From Sporosarcina sp. P13 (lineage in GTDB: Bacteria > Bacillota > Bacilli > Bacillales_A > Planococcaceae), in the NCBI RefSeq assembly GCF_002743055.1, contig NZ_PDYM01000003.1:1-64000 (forward strand): DNA of 64,000 nt, given 5' to 3'. Position numbers and translations under genes: made by a program. The notes under the pieces are model-generated. The model was not told the DNA's origin. It was given only the letters and a program-made list of their open reading frames with translations, and searched no databases. This document shows, piece after piece, positions 1-8,669 of the stretch (position 1 is the first letter of the stretch; the number at the start of each line of letters is the position of its first letter).

Positions 1-42
1 GTATATGACGTACTACAATCATTATCGTGGGCAATGGAATTT

Positions 43-80
43 AAAAAAGTTGCCGCCTGCAAAATACAGGCAGCAACTTC
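43..80 (-). terminator. Rho-independent terminator of the 149-523 gene
   Basis: On the minus strand a stem of AAGTTGC pairing with GCAACTT, extended by CTGCCTG/CAGGCGG, is followed by a run of six T (43-48). It ends the minus-strand operon running from the response regulator down to the small membrane protein. Confidence 0.75.
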
Positions 81-148
81 AACAACTAGCATAGGCTTTT
101 TTTAATTGTCCTTTACAAAGGGTACAGTTTATAATCTCCAGCTGGCTT

Positions 149-523
149 TTAGTTTTTGCGTAGTAATTTTACTAGGAATTGAACGATTAGCGAAATCGCT
201 AGTCCAAATGATGAAATGATGAACAACGATAAAATTCCAATCGCTTCCGAGAATTCATTATCCATGAAGATAAAGCTTCTGAACATCTCCGCAAATGCCA
301 AGACGAGCACGACCATGAACATCTTAAAGGCAATATGTAGTTGATAAAATAATAAAAGGGAGCTGACGATACCGACGATCAGCCCGAACACCGCGAACGA
401 CAAATAATTATTGACGATAAGCTCATGACCTAGCACTGTACGAACGCCAATAATGAGCAAGACAAATGAAGTCAATGCGGTGAAAAAACCGACTTTCCAA
501 TAACGAGAATCCAACACGTACAC
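149..523 (-). CDS. Small integral membrane protein, function unknown
   Basis: A 124-residue, very hydrophobic protein with about four predicted membrane spans (roughly residues 12-32, 40-60, 64-84 and 96-118) and a basic C-terminus. I do not recognise the family. The GTG at 523 is chosen because AAGGA lies about six bases before it; a second GTG two codons later is possible. It is the last gene of a minus-strand set (response regulator, histidine kinase, SCO1 lipoprotein), 54 bases below the SCO1 gene and followed by a terminator. It may therefore share the regulation and perhaps the respiratory or copper context of that set; this is inference from position only. Confidence 0.6.
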   Translation of the reverse strand: MYVLDSRYWKVGFFTALTSFVLLIIGVRTVLGHELIVNNYLSFAVFGLIVGIVSSLLLFYQLHIAFKMFMVVLVLAFAEMFRSFIFMDNEFSEAIGILSLFIISSFGLAISLIVQFLVKLLRKN

Positions 524-577
524 CTGCTTTCCTTACCTAGTATAGCGGAATCGCTACCATTCGTCACGCGCTGTCGA

Positions 578-1138
578 TTAGTTAAGACGCTTCATATCAG
601 CAAGCAGTTCCTTCTGATACGATTCATTCGAAAAATTATATTCTTTACGGATAGTACCTTCCGCATCCAGTAAATAAAAATTGGTTCCATGAACGACTTG
701 TGTAGACGATTCATGCTTTAGCACGAACGTCTGAAATTCTTCACGTGCAAATGCTTCAATTTCGGGCTGTGAATACCCCGTCAGCAAATGCCAATTGGAC
801 TCATCTGCGGTAAAGTTAGCGATATAAGCTTTCAATGTGGCAGGGGTGTCTACTTCTGGATCGACAGAAAAGGACACGATTTGTACATCAATTCCTTGTT
901 CTTTCAATATCTTCTGAAGTTCTGCCATTTCACTCGTTAATGCAGGGCAGATGGTTGTACAATTCGTGAATACGAAGTCTGCAATCCATGGTCTACCGCT
1001 CGTTTGCTCCGTGCCGAACGGTTCGCCATTCTGATCAGTGAAGGTGAAATCACGGATTTGTTTACCTCTTTCGAGTGGCTCACTGCAACCAACCACTAGT
1101 AATAGCACAGCTAAAAGGGCAGGGGCTAGCCGCTTCAT
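578..1138 (-). CDS. SCO1/SenC-family copper-binding lipoprotein
   Basis: A 186-residue lipoprotein: signal peptide ending in a lipobox at Cys18 (LVVGC), then a thioredoxin-fold SCO1/SenC domain. The copper ligands of the family are visible: Cys60 and Cys64 in a CxxxC motif (NCTTICP) and His150 (VVHGTN). SCO proteins deliver copper to the CuA centre of cytochrome c oxidase or act as its thiol reductase at the outer membrane face. The open frame extends 70 codons upstream inside the kinase gene, but the ATG at 1138 is the start because AAAGGAG sits ten bases before it and the signal peptide begins there. One base separates it from the kinase stop codon, so the two are translationally coupled. 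That link between a sensor kinase and a SCO protein is the main functional clue for the whole set. Confidence 0.85.
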   Translation of the reverse strand: MKRLAPALLAVLLLVVGCSEPLERGKQIRDFTFTDQNGEPFGTEQTSGRPWIADFVFTNCTTICPALTSEMAELQKILKEQGIDVQIVSFSVDPEVDTPATLKAYIANFTADESNWHLLTGYSQPEIEAFAREEFQTFVLKHESSTQVVHGTNFYLLDAEGTIRKEYNFSNESYQKELLADMKRLN

Positions 1139-1139
1139 A

Positions 1140-2540
1140 TCATCCTTCACTCCTTTCATCAAAAACAGGTAACGCAATGGTGACAATGGTTTCGGTAGAT
1201 TCATTGGAAACGCTGAACGTTCCGTCATGCAGACGCACAATTTCTTTAACAATCGATAATCCAAGGCCTGTTCCACCAGTCGTCCGGTTACGTGCTTTAT
1301 CTGTTCGGAAAAAGCGTTGGCCGATTCGCGCAACATCTTCGTCACCAATTGTTACACCGTCGTTGGCAATTCGATAAATTACACTATTTCCACTCGCTAC
1401 TAATTGGATAGAAATCGCCTGCTCGGCATATTTCACCGCATTATCGATTGTATTATAAAATACTTGCTGTAATCGCTTCGGATCACCTGGCAAAATCAGT
1501 TCTTCATCAATTGACGCCTGCAACTGAATCCCTTTGTCTTTTAATCGAATGGCAAAAAGTTCCGACGTATCATATAATAATTGAGCAATCGCAATCGGTT
1601 CATTTTCCAGCGTGTAGAGATCTTGCTCCAAGTGATTGAGTTCCACTAAATCATGGATCAACTTTTTTAGACGTTCTGTTTCTTTTTCAATTGTCGACAA
1701 ATACTGCTTCACATCTTCAGGGGATGAGTCAATTTTGTCTTTTGAAAGTTGTGCATAGCCACTAATATACGTCAGTGGCGACCGCAATTCATGGACAATA
1801 TTCGATGTGAACTCTTTTTTACGCTGGTCTTGTTCGGCTAATGAATGGCTCATTACATTAAATGCCGAAGCGAGTTTTCCGATTTCGTCTGACCTTCTAG
1901 AATCAAGGCGATTGGAATAATCCCCTTTAGAGACGCGTTCGGAGTACGTTTGTAATGTTTTTAAAGGTTCAAATAACGAGCGCCAAACGCGTTGCAAGAT
2001 TAAAAATAAGATAATGAAAAATGCGGTGCCCACAAGCAACATGATTGGCAAACTATCACGAAACACATCTTGAATGGCGGCTAATGGTACGTATATATAT
2101 ATGAAACCAATGAGTCCATGTTCACCTTTAATCGGGAAGATTCCACCGAATATTTCACGATTCAGCTCTTCAACATACCCTTCTTTCATGACAGGTTTTC
2201 CCGTTTCTAATAGCTTCTCGTCGCTTTCATCGACAAGCGACTGATAATTGAGCTGGTAAGGGAAGTACGATGTTAAATCATCCAGCCGATCCACTACGAT
2301 GATTTCATATTCCGAAACAATGTTATACCACTGAATTTTCTCGATGATCGAATCGCTTAATTCACCGTAATGATAGTGCGCAGCCGTGCGATTACCTTGA
2401 TACATGATTGATTCTTTAATCCGTTCTTTGTAGAGATCAGTATACAAATAATGAATGAAAAAGAACGAAAATAGAATCGTACAGGCAATGCTGCCGACAA
2501 ATACGAGCAGCATCTTTTTGCTGAGATTCAAATTATTCAT
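1140..2540 (-). CDS. Membrane sensor histidine kinase
   Basis: A 466-residue orthodox sensor kinase: TM1 about 10-32, an extracytoplasmic sensor domain about 33-163, TM2 about 164-184, HAMP about 185-240, then HisKA with phospho-acceptor His250 in NIVHELRSP, and HATPase with the N-box at Asn367 (DNAVKYAEQ) and G-box GTGLGLSIV about 423-431. It autophosphorylates and passes phosphate to the response regulator encoded just upstream; the reading frames overlap by the four bases ATGA. The stop lies one base before the SCO1 start. The signal is unknown; the partner gene suggests an envelope, copper or respiratory cue (inference). Confidence 0.9.
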   Translation of the reverse strand: MNNLNLSKKMLLVFVGSIACTILFSFFFIHYLYTDLYKERIKESIMYQGNRTAAHYHYGELSDSIIEKIQWYNIVSEYEIIVVDRLDDLTSYFPYQLNYQSLVDESDEKLLETGKPVMKEGYVEELNREIFGGIFPIKGEHGLIGFIYIYVPLAAIQDVFRDSLPIMLLVGTAFFIILFLILQRVWRSLFEPLKTLQTYSERVSKGDYSNRLDSRRSDEIGKLASAFNVMSHSLAEQDQRKKEFTSNIVHELRSPLTYISGYAQLSKDKIDSSPEDVKQYLSTIEKETERLKKLIHDLVELNHLEQDLYTLENEPIAIAQLLYDTSELFAIRLKDKGIQLQASIDEELILPGDPKRLQQVFYNTIDNAVKYAEQAISIQLVASGNSVIYRIANDGVTIGDEDVARIGQRFFRTDKARNRTTGGTGLGLSIVKEIVRLHDGTFSVSNESTETIVTIALPVFDERSEG

Positions 2541-3214
2541 TCGGAATCCTCAAGCTTATAGCCGATACCCCAGACCGTTTCGATCATCTTTCCTGCATCA
2601 CCAAGCTTAAGGCGTAATGTCTTCACATGCGTATCAATCGTCCGTTCACTACTTTGATGATCATCGCCCCATACTAATTCAAGCAATTGCTCACGGGAAT
2701 AAGCGCGACCTTTATGTTTGACGAGCAACAATAGTAAGCCAAATTCTTTCAGCGTTAGATTAAGCGGTTTTCCTGCAAGTTGCGCAGTGTAAGAATCTTC
2801 ACTAATCGTCAATGGACCAGCTTGCAACACGGTTGGATCTGGATTCAATCGATACGTTCTACGCAACACGGCTTCAATCCGTGCCACAAGTTCGCCAGAT
2901 AAGAATGGTTTGACGATATAATCATCACCACCAAGCTTCAGCCCTTGGACTTTATCCCACTCTTCTCCACGGGCAGATAGGAAAATCAGTGGAATGGATG
3001 ATGTGCGCTTTACTTGTTCTGCAAACGTAAATCCATCCATATACGGCATCATCACATCGACAATACATAGATCGACTTTCTGTTGATTTACGACTGCTAA
3101 GGCCTGAATACCGTCACCGGCTTCAAGTACGTTATAACGTGCATCTTCCAAAATCATGCGAATCAATTCCCGCATTTGCGGCTCATCATCTATGACTAAT
3201 ATTGTGTAACTCAT
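2537..3214 (-). CDS. OmpR/PhoB-family response regulator
   Basis: A 225-residue regulator with a receiver domain (acidic pocket Asp9/Asp10, phospho-acceptor Asp53 in IVDVMMPYMDG, conserved Lys in YIVKPF) and a C-terminal winged helix of the OmpR type (about 130-222, ending ERTIDTHVKTLR and WGIGYKL). GAGGAG lies seven bases before the ATG. It is the first gene of a four-gene minus-strand set and is divergent from the YtkA-like lipoprotein at 3369, so it may control both directions through the shared intergenic region. It resembles the PhoP/ResD/SrrA class, but the target regulon cannot be assigned from sequence. Confidence 0.9.
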   Translation of the reverse strand: MSYTILVIDDEPQMRELIRMILEDARYNVLEAGDGIQALAVVNQQKVDLCIVDVMMPYMDGFTFAEQVKRTSSIPLIFLSARGEEWDKVQGLKLGGDDYIVKPFLSGELVARIEAVLRRTYRLNPDPTVLQAGPLTISEDSYTAQLAGKPLNLTLKEFGLLLLLVKHKGRAYSREQLLELVWGDDHQSSERTIDTHVKTLRLKLGDAGKMIETVWGIGYKLEDSE

Positions 3215-3277
3215 GGAAACTCCTCTTTTCGATCAGTCTGTCGTTCTATTTTCCTGAAAAGTTGTGAAATCCGAATG

Positions 3278-3332
3278 AACTTTCATGAAGTTGTCGAAAC
3301 TTCATTAAAAATTCGCATTCATATTTTATAAT
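3278..3332 (+). promoter_or_regulatory. Promoter and candidate response-regulator site before the YtkA-like gene
   Basis: TATAAT at 3327-3332 is a good -10 box, with a weak -35 near 3304. Just upstream, AACTTTCAT (3278) and AACTTCAT (3298) form a direct repeat spaced 20 bases. This fits the spacing habits of OmpR-family regulators, which bind direct repeats on one face of the helix. Assignment to the adjacent regulator is inference. Confidence 0.4.
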
Positions 3333-3368
3333 CATAACAGTAAAATGAGTAGATAGGAGAATGAAAGC

Positions 3369-4124
3369 ATGAAACGTTTCGGAATTTTAACTTTAAGTAT
3401 TGTGATGACCGCATTGCTGGCGGCATGTGGACAAGACGATGTACCAACAGAAGCGGAATTACCTGAACCGATCGAAGTAGAATTAACGGTGCCTGTGACG
3501 GCAGACGTAATGGAACCCGTTACACTTACGACACTCGTCACACAAGGTGAAGAAAAAGTAGAAGACGCTACTGAAGTGGAGTACGAAATTTGGCAAGAAG
3601 GCAAGAAAGAAGACAGCATTTCCGTCGAAACAACAAATGACAAAGAAGGTCTATATTCAGCGACAACAACTTTTGAAAACAATGGTGTCTACCACGTACA
3701 AGTTCACGTAACCGCACGTGACATGCACGTTATGCCTGTAAAACAAATTCAAATCGGTGAAGTTAACGTAGAAGGTCATGTGGAAGGGCATAAGAGCCAT
3801 GAAGCAACAGATGGACATCACGACCACAGCACAACAGAAGGTTTGTCGATTCATTTCGTGCAGCCGGAAGCAGCAAAAGTAGACGCGGAGACAGAGTTAA
3901 TGACACATGTGCAACTAGAAGGCAAAGCACTTGAAAACACAAAAGTACGCTACGAGATCGCAGACCTTGCCAATGAAATCCAATGGGTCGATACAAAAGA
4001 AACGAAGCCGGGGGAGTACACAGCTGATCATTCATTTACTGAAGTTGGAACGTATAAAGTAACAATCCATATTGAAAACGACACAATTCATGAACATGAA
4101 GAACATAAAGTAGAAGTGAAGTAA
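3369..4124 (+). CDS. Lipoprotein with two YtkA/FixH-like domains
   Basis: A 251-residue lipoprotein with Cys20 in the lipobox (LLAAC). The mature part shows two repeats of a beta-rich domain of the YtkA/FixH type (about 28-125 and 158-250), each with a phrase like VEYEIWQEGK or VRYEIADLAN followed by GxYxAxxxFxxxGxYxVxVH. Between them is a His-rich linker (about 134-156, many HxxxH and HDH) that could bind metal. TAGGAGA sits eight bases before the ATG. Divergence from a two-component system that is coupled to SCO1 supports a role in copper or respiratory oxidase assembly at the cell surface (inference). A hairpin terminator follows. Confidence 0.75.
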   Translation: MKRFGILTLSIVMTALLAACGQDDVPTEAELPEPIEVELTVPVTADVMEPVTLTTLVTQGEEKVEDATEVEYEIWQEGKKEDSISVETTNDKEGLYSATTTFENNGVYHVQVHVTARDMHVMPVKQIQIGEVNVEGHVEGHKSHEATDGHHDHSTTEGLSIHFVQPEAAKVDAETELMTHVQLEGKALENTKVRYEIADLANEIQWVDTKETKPGEYTADHSFTEVGTYKVTIHIENDTIHEHEEHKVEVK

Positions 4125-4131
4125 ATGATAG

Positions 4132-4164
4132 AACACCGGTCACATTCAGTGACGGTGTTTTTTT
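4132..4164 (+). terminator. Rho-independent terminator
   Basis: The stem AACACCGGTCAC / GTGACGGTGTT with loop ATTCA is followed by eight T. It ends the YtkA-like lipoprotein gene. Confidence 0.85.
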
Positions 4165-4180
4165 GTGGGATGAATATTTA

Positions 4181-4390
4181 TGCGCTCATAGAAGTCGGCC
4201 GCCCGCTCATAGCCTAGGTCGCCGCGCTCATAGAAAGTCCGAAGCCGCTCATAGCCTAGGTAACCGCGCTCATAGAAAGCCCCCAGCCGCTCATAGTCTA
4301 GGTAACCGCGCTCATAGAAAGCCCGAAGCCGCTCATAGCCCGGGTCGCCGCGCTCATAGAAAGCAGCTTCCCGCTCATAGAAAGCTTCCC
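4181..4390. repeat. GCTCATAG tandem array, 10 units
   Basis: Ten copies of GCTCATAG spaced about 20-23 bases. Units alternate between two tails, one like CCTAGGTMRCC and one like AAAGYCCRAAGCC, so the higher-order period is about 42 bases. The region is open in several frames on both strands (reading YERG-type repeats on the minus strand), but no ribosome binding site or normal protein composition supports coding. It shares its core with arrays at 9296 and 26932. Confidence 0.9.
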
Positions 4391-4474
4391 CACCAAATCT
4401 AATGCTCGAAATCCTTGTCGAAAAGCGGTACACTAAGAAGGGTGAAAGATTATCCAATCAAGAGGAGTGTAAAT

Positions 4475-4807
4475 ATGACAGATTATCCTAAAAAGACCTG
4501 TTCGATCGAACGACTAGTAACAATTCCAGAAGATGTACAAAAAGTACTCGACGGAAAAAAGTGGGCAACTAGAAGAAATGGTGTATATGCGTACCCAGGT
4601 GAAATTATGACACTAGAAGGCCAAGAATTCACAATCGACAAACTGTACGTCCAAACACTCGGAGAACTAACAGATGAAGATGCCAAAGCAGAAGGCCATG
4701 AAACTGTCGAAGGGTACAAACAAACGATGCTCGCAATTCACGACAAAATGCCTTGGCTTCCACAGATGAAAGTTTGGGTGCACGAATACAGCCCAGTACA
4801 GAAATGA
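4475..4807 (+). CDS. ASCH-domain protein
   Basis: A 110-residue protein resembling the ASCH fold (a PUA-like beta barrel thought to bind RNA or act on nucleosides): the segment DGKKWATRRNGVYAYPGEIM matches the region where ASCH proteins carry their charged ligand-binding motif, and an acidic helix (LTDEDAKAEGHETVEGYK) follows, as is usual. The start at 4475 is set by AAGAGGAG at 4460-4467; the longer open frame upstream runs into the repeat array. It lies eight bases before the next gene, so the two may be co-transcribed. The substrate is unknown. Confidence 0.65.
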   Translation: MTDYPKKTCSIERLVTIPEDVQKVLDGKKWATRRNGVYAYPGEIMTLEGQEFTIDKLYVQTLGELTDEDAKAEGHETVEGYKQTMLAIHDKMPWLPQMKVWVHEYSPVQK

Positions 4808-4815
4808 TGTAAAAG

Positions 4816-5256
4816 ATGAAGTTCTATTACGGAGCGGTCGTCTTTGCGCACGTAGTATCAGCGGTTATTTCAGTAGGACCTTTATTTCTACTGTTACCGC
4901 TGATCCGCCGATTGCGCATGGCAAAAGCAGAAGCGGAAGATATCTATTTGGCATTCATCCGAGTGATTATCCGTCTCGTCATGCATGCAGGTCACGTACT
5001 CGTGATCTCGGGCATCTTGCTGATCTTGTCCGGTCCATGGCCGTGGCATACTTCGTGGATTGTCCTCACGCTAGGTGTCATGCTACTATCCGGTGTGTTC
5101 CTAGCTACTGGCTTTTCAGCGGTACTAAAGAAATTCCATGAACCAGGTAACAATAAGGACGCGATTATCAAAAAACTACGCCGCACCGCTTGGATTTACA
5201 TTAGTCTGATGCTAGTTATGCTGTGGCTTATGGTGCAAAAACCGGTAGTCTGGTAA
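4816..5256 (+). CDS. DUF2269-like membrane protein
   Basis: A 146-residue protein with four predicted membrane spans (about 5-27, 53-72, 80-103 and 123-142). The first helix contains HVVSAVISVGP and the second region has HAGHVLVISG; such helix-embedded His residues recall the DUF2269/CopD-type family. No strong Shine-Dalgarno is seen, but it follows the ASCH gene by eight bases and may be translationally coupled. A terminator follows directly. Function is unknown. Confidence 0.55.
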   Translation: MKFYYGAVVFAHVVSAVISVGPLFLLLPLIRRLRMAKAEAEDIYLAFIRVIIRLVMHAGHVLVISGILLILSGPWPWHTSWIVLTLGVMLLSGVFLATGFSAVLKKFHEPGNNKDAIIKKLRRTAWIYISLMLVMLWLMVQKPVVW

Positions 5257-5272
5257 ATAGTACATAGTGAGG

Positions 5273-5306
5273 AAAAGATGTGTACATGGCTACACATCTT
5301 TTTTTT
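5273..5306 (+). terminator. Rho-independent terminator
   Basis: AAAAGATGTGTA / TACACATCTTTT stem with loop CATGGC, followed by a T run. Confidence 0.85.
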
Positions 5307-5384
5307 GTAAGATTCCGTTTGACAGCAAAATCTGCAACGAATATGATGGATTATAGTAGCATTTGAAAGGAACGAGGGAACATT

Positions 5385-6170
5385 ATGAAAAAGAAAGTAC
5401 TCGGTCTGCTGACGATACTCGTCTTATTGCTGACGGCTTGTAACCCGAAAGATCAAGATCAGACGATAACGATAGGAACGACAGAAGGGATCTATGCAAA
5501 AGTTATCGACAAAGCACTCGCTCCAGCCTTACAAGAGCTCGGTTATGAAATGAAAGTGGAAAAATACGTAGATTTCATTACACCTAACGCTAACTTAGCG
5601 GAAGGAGTAATTGATGCAAACATGTTTCAGCAACGTTTGTATTTAGATCAATCCAAACAACAAGAGGAATTACCAATCGTTGCGCTAACGGATATTCCAA
5701 GTATCGGTCTTGGCCTTTATTCGAATGAACTGATATCCATAGATGATATTCCTAACGGGGCATGGATTACGATTCCGAATGATGAATTAGGCACTGCAAG
5801 AGCACTACGCTTCCTTGAACAACAAGGTTTGCTGTCTTTAAATGCAGATGCACCTACTTATACTGTCAATGAAACGCAAATTGATAGTAACCCTAAGAAA
5901 CTTCAAATTCAACCAGTCTTAACGGCACAGCTTGTTGCTTCACTAACAAGCGGAGATTTAGCTGTCATTCCGGATAACTATGTCATCGTTAACAATATGA
6001 AACTAGATGCTGCATTAGCTAAAGAGCAGTTGAGTAAAGAATTAAATTATATTATCGCGGTTAGAGAAGGGGATACAGATCAGGACTTTGCAAAAGCACT
6101 GAAAGAAGCTGTCGAATCCGATACATTTAAACTAGCGATTGACAAAGAATTCCAAGGTTTTGGAAAATGA
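5385..6170 (+). CDS. MetQ/NlpA-family substrate-binding lipoprotein (orphan)
   Basis: A 261-residue lipoprotein; lipobox LLTAC with Cys19, then an NlpA/MetQ-type binding fold. Family features include TIGTTEGIYAKVIDKALAPAL near the N-terminus and DANMFQQRLYLD around residue 78, where MetQ proteins carry their conserved aromatic and acidic ligand-site segment. It would bind methionine or a related compound outside the membrane and present it to a MetNI-type importer. No ATPase or permease gene is adjacent and terminators flank it, so it is an orphan receptor. The ligand is inferred from family only. Confidence 0.8.
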   Translation: MKKKVLGLLTILVLLLTACNPKDQDQTITIGTTEGIYAKVIDKALAPALQELGYEMKVEKYVDFITPNANLAEGVIDANMFQQRLYLDQSKQQEELPIVALTDIPSIGLGLYSNELISIDDIPNGAWITIPNDELGTARALRFLEQQGLLSLNADAPTYTVNETQIDSNPKKLQIQPVLTAQLVASLTSGDLAVIPDNYVIVNNMKLDAALAKEQLSKELNYIIAVREGDTDQDFAKALKEAVESDTFKLAIDKEFQGFGK

Positions 6171-6206
6171 AACACCGTAGGGCTTACAGAAGCCGTACGG
6201 TGTTTT
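6171..6206 (+). terminator. Rho-independent terminator
   Basis: AACACCGTA / TACGGTGTT stem with an inner GGGCTTACAGAAGCC hairpin, followed by a T run. It lies between convergent genes and may serve the minus strand less well. Confidence 0.8.
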
Positions 6207-6211
6207 TCGTC

Positions 6212-7321
6212 TTATTCAATAACTTGTCGCTTGGTGAAATCGACGTCTTGATAATAAGCATCTTTCACAAGTAAGTTCGGGCCAAGACAACGAACAGCTG
6301 GACAATGGCAACCAACACTTTTTGCGAGTTCGTGTTGCTGCCATTTGTCATATAGTTCCGGCAAATAATCAGTCTGAATATTGCCAAGTGGCGGCACATC
6401 ACCGAAGTCTGTGACGATAACGTCTCCCGAGAAAATATTGACATTCAAGCGAGAACGACCGTCTGGATCATTTCGCACCGTAACTTTCGGACTGTTCGCA
6501 AGTTTCGCGAACAGCTCTTGATCTAGCCCGTCCTGACTGCAATGATAAAACGGTAATGTACCGAATAACATCCAAGTATCTTGATCGCGGAACGATAAAA
6601 TATCAAGCATCGCTGCACGCGTTTCATCTAGCGAAAGCACGTCCAATGAAGATGCGAAATCGCTTGGGTACATTGGATGAATCTCGTGGCGACCACACTT
6701 CATTTCATTCACTACTTGTTCGTGAATCGTCTGCAAGTGCGGTAATGTTCGACGGTTTAGCATCGTTTCAGCAGATACCATGACACCCATTTCTGATAAT
6801 CTTTTACTATTTTCAATCATCCGCGCAAATTGCTCCGCACGCCGCGCGCGAGGTGGCTTTCGTTCCATCATCGCAAACCCGCCATCAATGAAATCATCGA
6901 CTGTGCCCCAGTTATGCGAAATATGTAACACGTCTAAATACGGTGCGATTAATTCATAACGGTCAAACGGCATCGTCAAATTCGAATTGACTTGTGTCTT
7001 CACACCGCGTGCATGGGCATATTGTAAAAGGGGTACAACATAGTGCTCGACAGACTTCTTCGAGAACATTGGCTCACCGCCCGTTAAACTAAGCGTGCGC
7101 AAATGAGGGATTTCATCTAACTTCTTAAGCAATAGCTCAACTGGTAAAGCTTGTGGATCTTTCGGTTGTAGCATATACCCGACCGCACAGTGTTCACAGC
7201 GCATATTACATAAATATGTTGTTGTGAATTCGATACTTGATAATACTTGTTTACCGTAAAGATCTACATCGTTATACGCTTCCCACGGATCCAACATACT
7301 AGATTGTGATAATACCATCAT
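6212..7321 (-). CDS. yfkAB: Radical SAM/CxCxxxxC protein YfkAB
   Basis: A 369-residue radical SAM protein. The 4Fe-4S/SAM motif is Cys38-x3-Cys42-x2-Cys45 (YLCNMRCEHC), followed by the GGEP SAM-binding motif (SLTGGEPMFSKK). The C-terminus carries Cys338-x-Cys340-x4-Cys345 (CHCPAVRC), the CxCxxxxC signature that defines the YfkAB family of Bacillales, probably holding an auxiliary cluster. The start is one of two adjacent ATGs after TAGGAG. It lies 18 bases below the SEC-C gene and is likely co-transcribed with it. The family's reaction is not established, as far as I know. Confidence 0.88.
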   Translation of the reverse strand: MMVLSQSSMLDPWEAYNDVDLYGKQVLSSIEFTTTYLCNMRCEHCAVGYMLQPKDPQALPVELLLKKLDEIPHLRTLSLTGGEPMFSKKSVEHYVVPLLQYAHARGVKTQVNSNLTMPFDRYELIAPYLDVLHISHNWGTVDDFIDGGFAMMERKPPRARRAEQFARMIENSKRLSEMGVMVSAETMLNRRTLPHLQTIHEQVVNEMKCGRHEIHPMYPSDFASSLDVLSLDETRAAMLDILSFRDQDTWMLFGTLPFYHCSQDGLDQELFAKLANSPKVTVRNDPDGRSRLNVNIFSGDVIVTDFGDVPPLGNIQTDYLPELYDKWQQHELAKSVGCHCPAVRCLGPNLLVKDAYYQDVDFTKRQVIE

Positions 7322-7339
7322 CCAAACTCCTAACCCGGT

Positions 7340-8305
7340 TTAGTTCTTGTCACTCACGTACTGCGCAATATCTTTCGCATACTTATTCATCGAAGAAGGG
7401 GACACGTCAAATGCTTCCGCAATTTCCTTTAACGTCATATCAAGTGGTGTAAAGAAGTCGTTCTCTTGTCCGTAACGAATTGCACCTGCAGCAATCGCAA
7501 CCATCTTACGTGCTTTAGGCTGCTCGTCTACCAAAAAGTCTTCTAGTAGTTCAAGTAACTCATCGGATTGACGATCATTCTTTTCTAAAAACTCATCCGC
7601 TGACAACAAAACGCCTGCTTCAAATTCCGTGAATTCACCACCTGAATAACCATCTTCTCCAAGTGCTTCCCAGAACTTCATCGTATGATCTTTCAATTGT
7701 TCATCTGCAATGGACTTCGCAAATGTTTTGATTGCTTCCGTATGATCTGTTGGGAAGAAGATTAGACTAGAAACAGCTAGATAATTGCCTGTTGAAGTAC
7801 CGTCTGGCAATAGGAAGCAATAGAAGTGAACACCCGCTGGAATTGGTTTATCGCTTTCTTTCCATAACTTAATTGTCTCGTCACCAAGAATGCTAGTAGC
7901 GGTTAAATACGTATTGTCGACCGCTATCACTTCACCAATGAAAACACGTGGTTCGCTCCACAGGTCTAACAATTCCAAAATAGAAGGTCGTACTTGTTTC
8001 TTCTTCTGTTTCGCTACATAGTTAGCCCATATATCTGTTCGCTGATGGAAGAAAAACTCATCTAGCGCAATCGATTGAATCATTTCTTCTGGTAAATAAT
8101 TATCTAATGAAGACTTCCAAGCTTTCGAGTACTCGATAAATTCGTTCACATCTATACGTTCTGGATGTGTATCATAAAATGTCTGCAATAGACGCTCCAT
8201 TTCTTCTGTCTGCACATCTTCCACAGTCACGGCTTGCTTTGATTCACAACACTTCTTATATTTCTTGCCACTGCCACAAGGACATGGTTCATTTCTTCCT
8301 ACCAT
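7340..8305 (-). CDS. SEC-C motif protein with C-terminal helix-turn-helix-like segment
   Basis: A 321-residue protein with an N-terminal SEC-C zinc motif (GRNEPCPCGSGKKYKKCC; Cys8, Cys10, Cys19, Cys20), as found at the C-terminus of SecA and in many stand-alone proteins. The middle is acidic and without a domain I recognise. The C-terminus (about 280-318) reads MTLKEIAEAFDVSPSSMNKY, like a DNA-binding helix-turn-helix. The motif is at the extreme N-terminus, which fixes the ATG at 8305. It sits directly upstream of yfkAB on the same strand. Confidence 0.7.
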   Translation of the reverse strand: MVGRNEPCPCGSGKKYKKCCESKQAVTVEDVQTEEMERLLQTFYDTHPERIDVNEFIEYSKAWKSSLDNYLPEEMIQSIALDEFFFHQRTDIWANYVAKQKKKQVRPSILELLDLWSEPRVFIGEVIAVDNTYLTATSILGDETIKLWKESDKPIPAGVHFYCFLLPDGTSTGNYLAVSSLIFFPTDHTEAIKTFAKSIADEQLKDHTMKFWEALGEDGYSGGEFTEFEAGVLLSADEFLEKNDRQSDELLELLEDFLVDEQPKARKMVAIAAGAIRYGQENDFFTPLDMTLKEIAEAFDVSPSSMNKYAKDIAQYVSDKN

Positions 8306-8669
8306 TATTACACTTCCCTTTATAAAATTAACACATAGTCTAGTGTACCAAACGAGAGGGAAGTTGGCATGGGTTTTTTGTGTTATGCCAAGTTAGTGTG
8401 TAGAAGTAATGGACAGGATAGATTGATTCCGGATAAAGTGAAGAAGATATCAAATACTTCTAAATAGTAGTGTGCAAAATTGCATATATATAAGCTGGCG
8501 AAATGATGAACAATAAACTTGCAAACCAATTCGAATCATCTAGAACGGTAGACAAAGAAAAATGGATACAACGTATTTAATCAGCATGTTAAAGGTAATG
8601 TAAAAGTGGCTTAAACGTCTGAAGTGTATGATAATATAAGCTACATAAATGAAAAGGAGAGATGGGTAT
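8306..8669. other. Intergenic region without a gene
   Basis: AT-rich spacer between the divergent SEC-C and PH-domain genes; it must hold both promoters. Open frames on either strand here lack ribosome binding sites. Apart from AAAAGGAGAG at 8652 (the downstream gene's ribosome binding site) I see no repeat or hairpin. Confidence 0.5.

Noticed and set aside
578-1348. Longer SCO1 start at 1348
   Set aside because: The extra 70 codons lie inside the kinase gene; the signal peptide and AAAGGAG place the start at 1138.
4146-4457. Open frames through the repeat array on both strands (YERG-type and AHRKP-type proteins)
   Set aside because: They arise from a tandem repeat whose unit length keeps frames open; no ribosome binding site and extreme composition.
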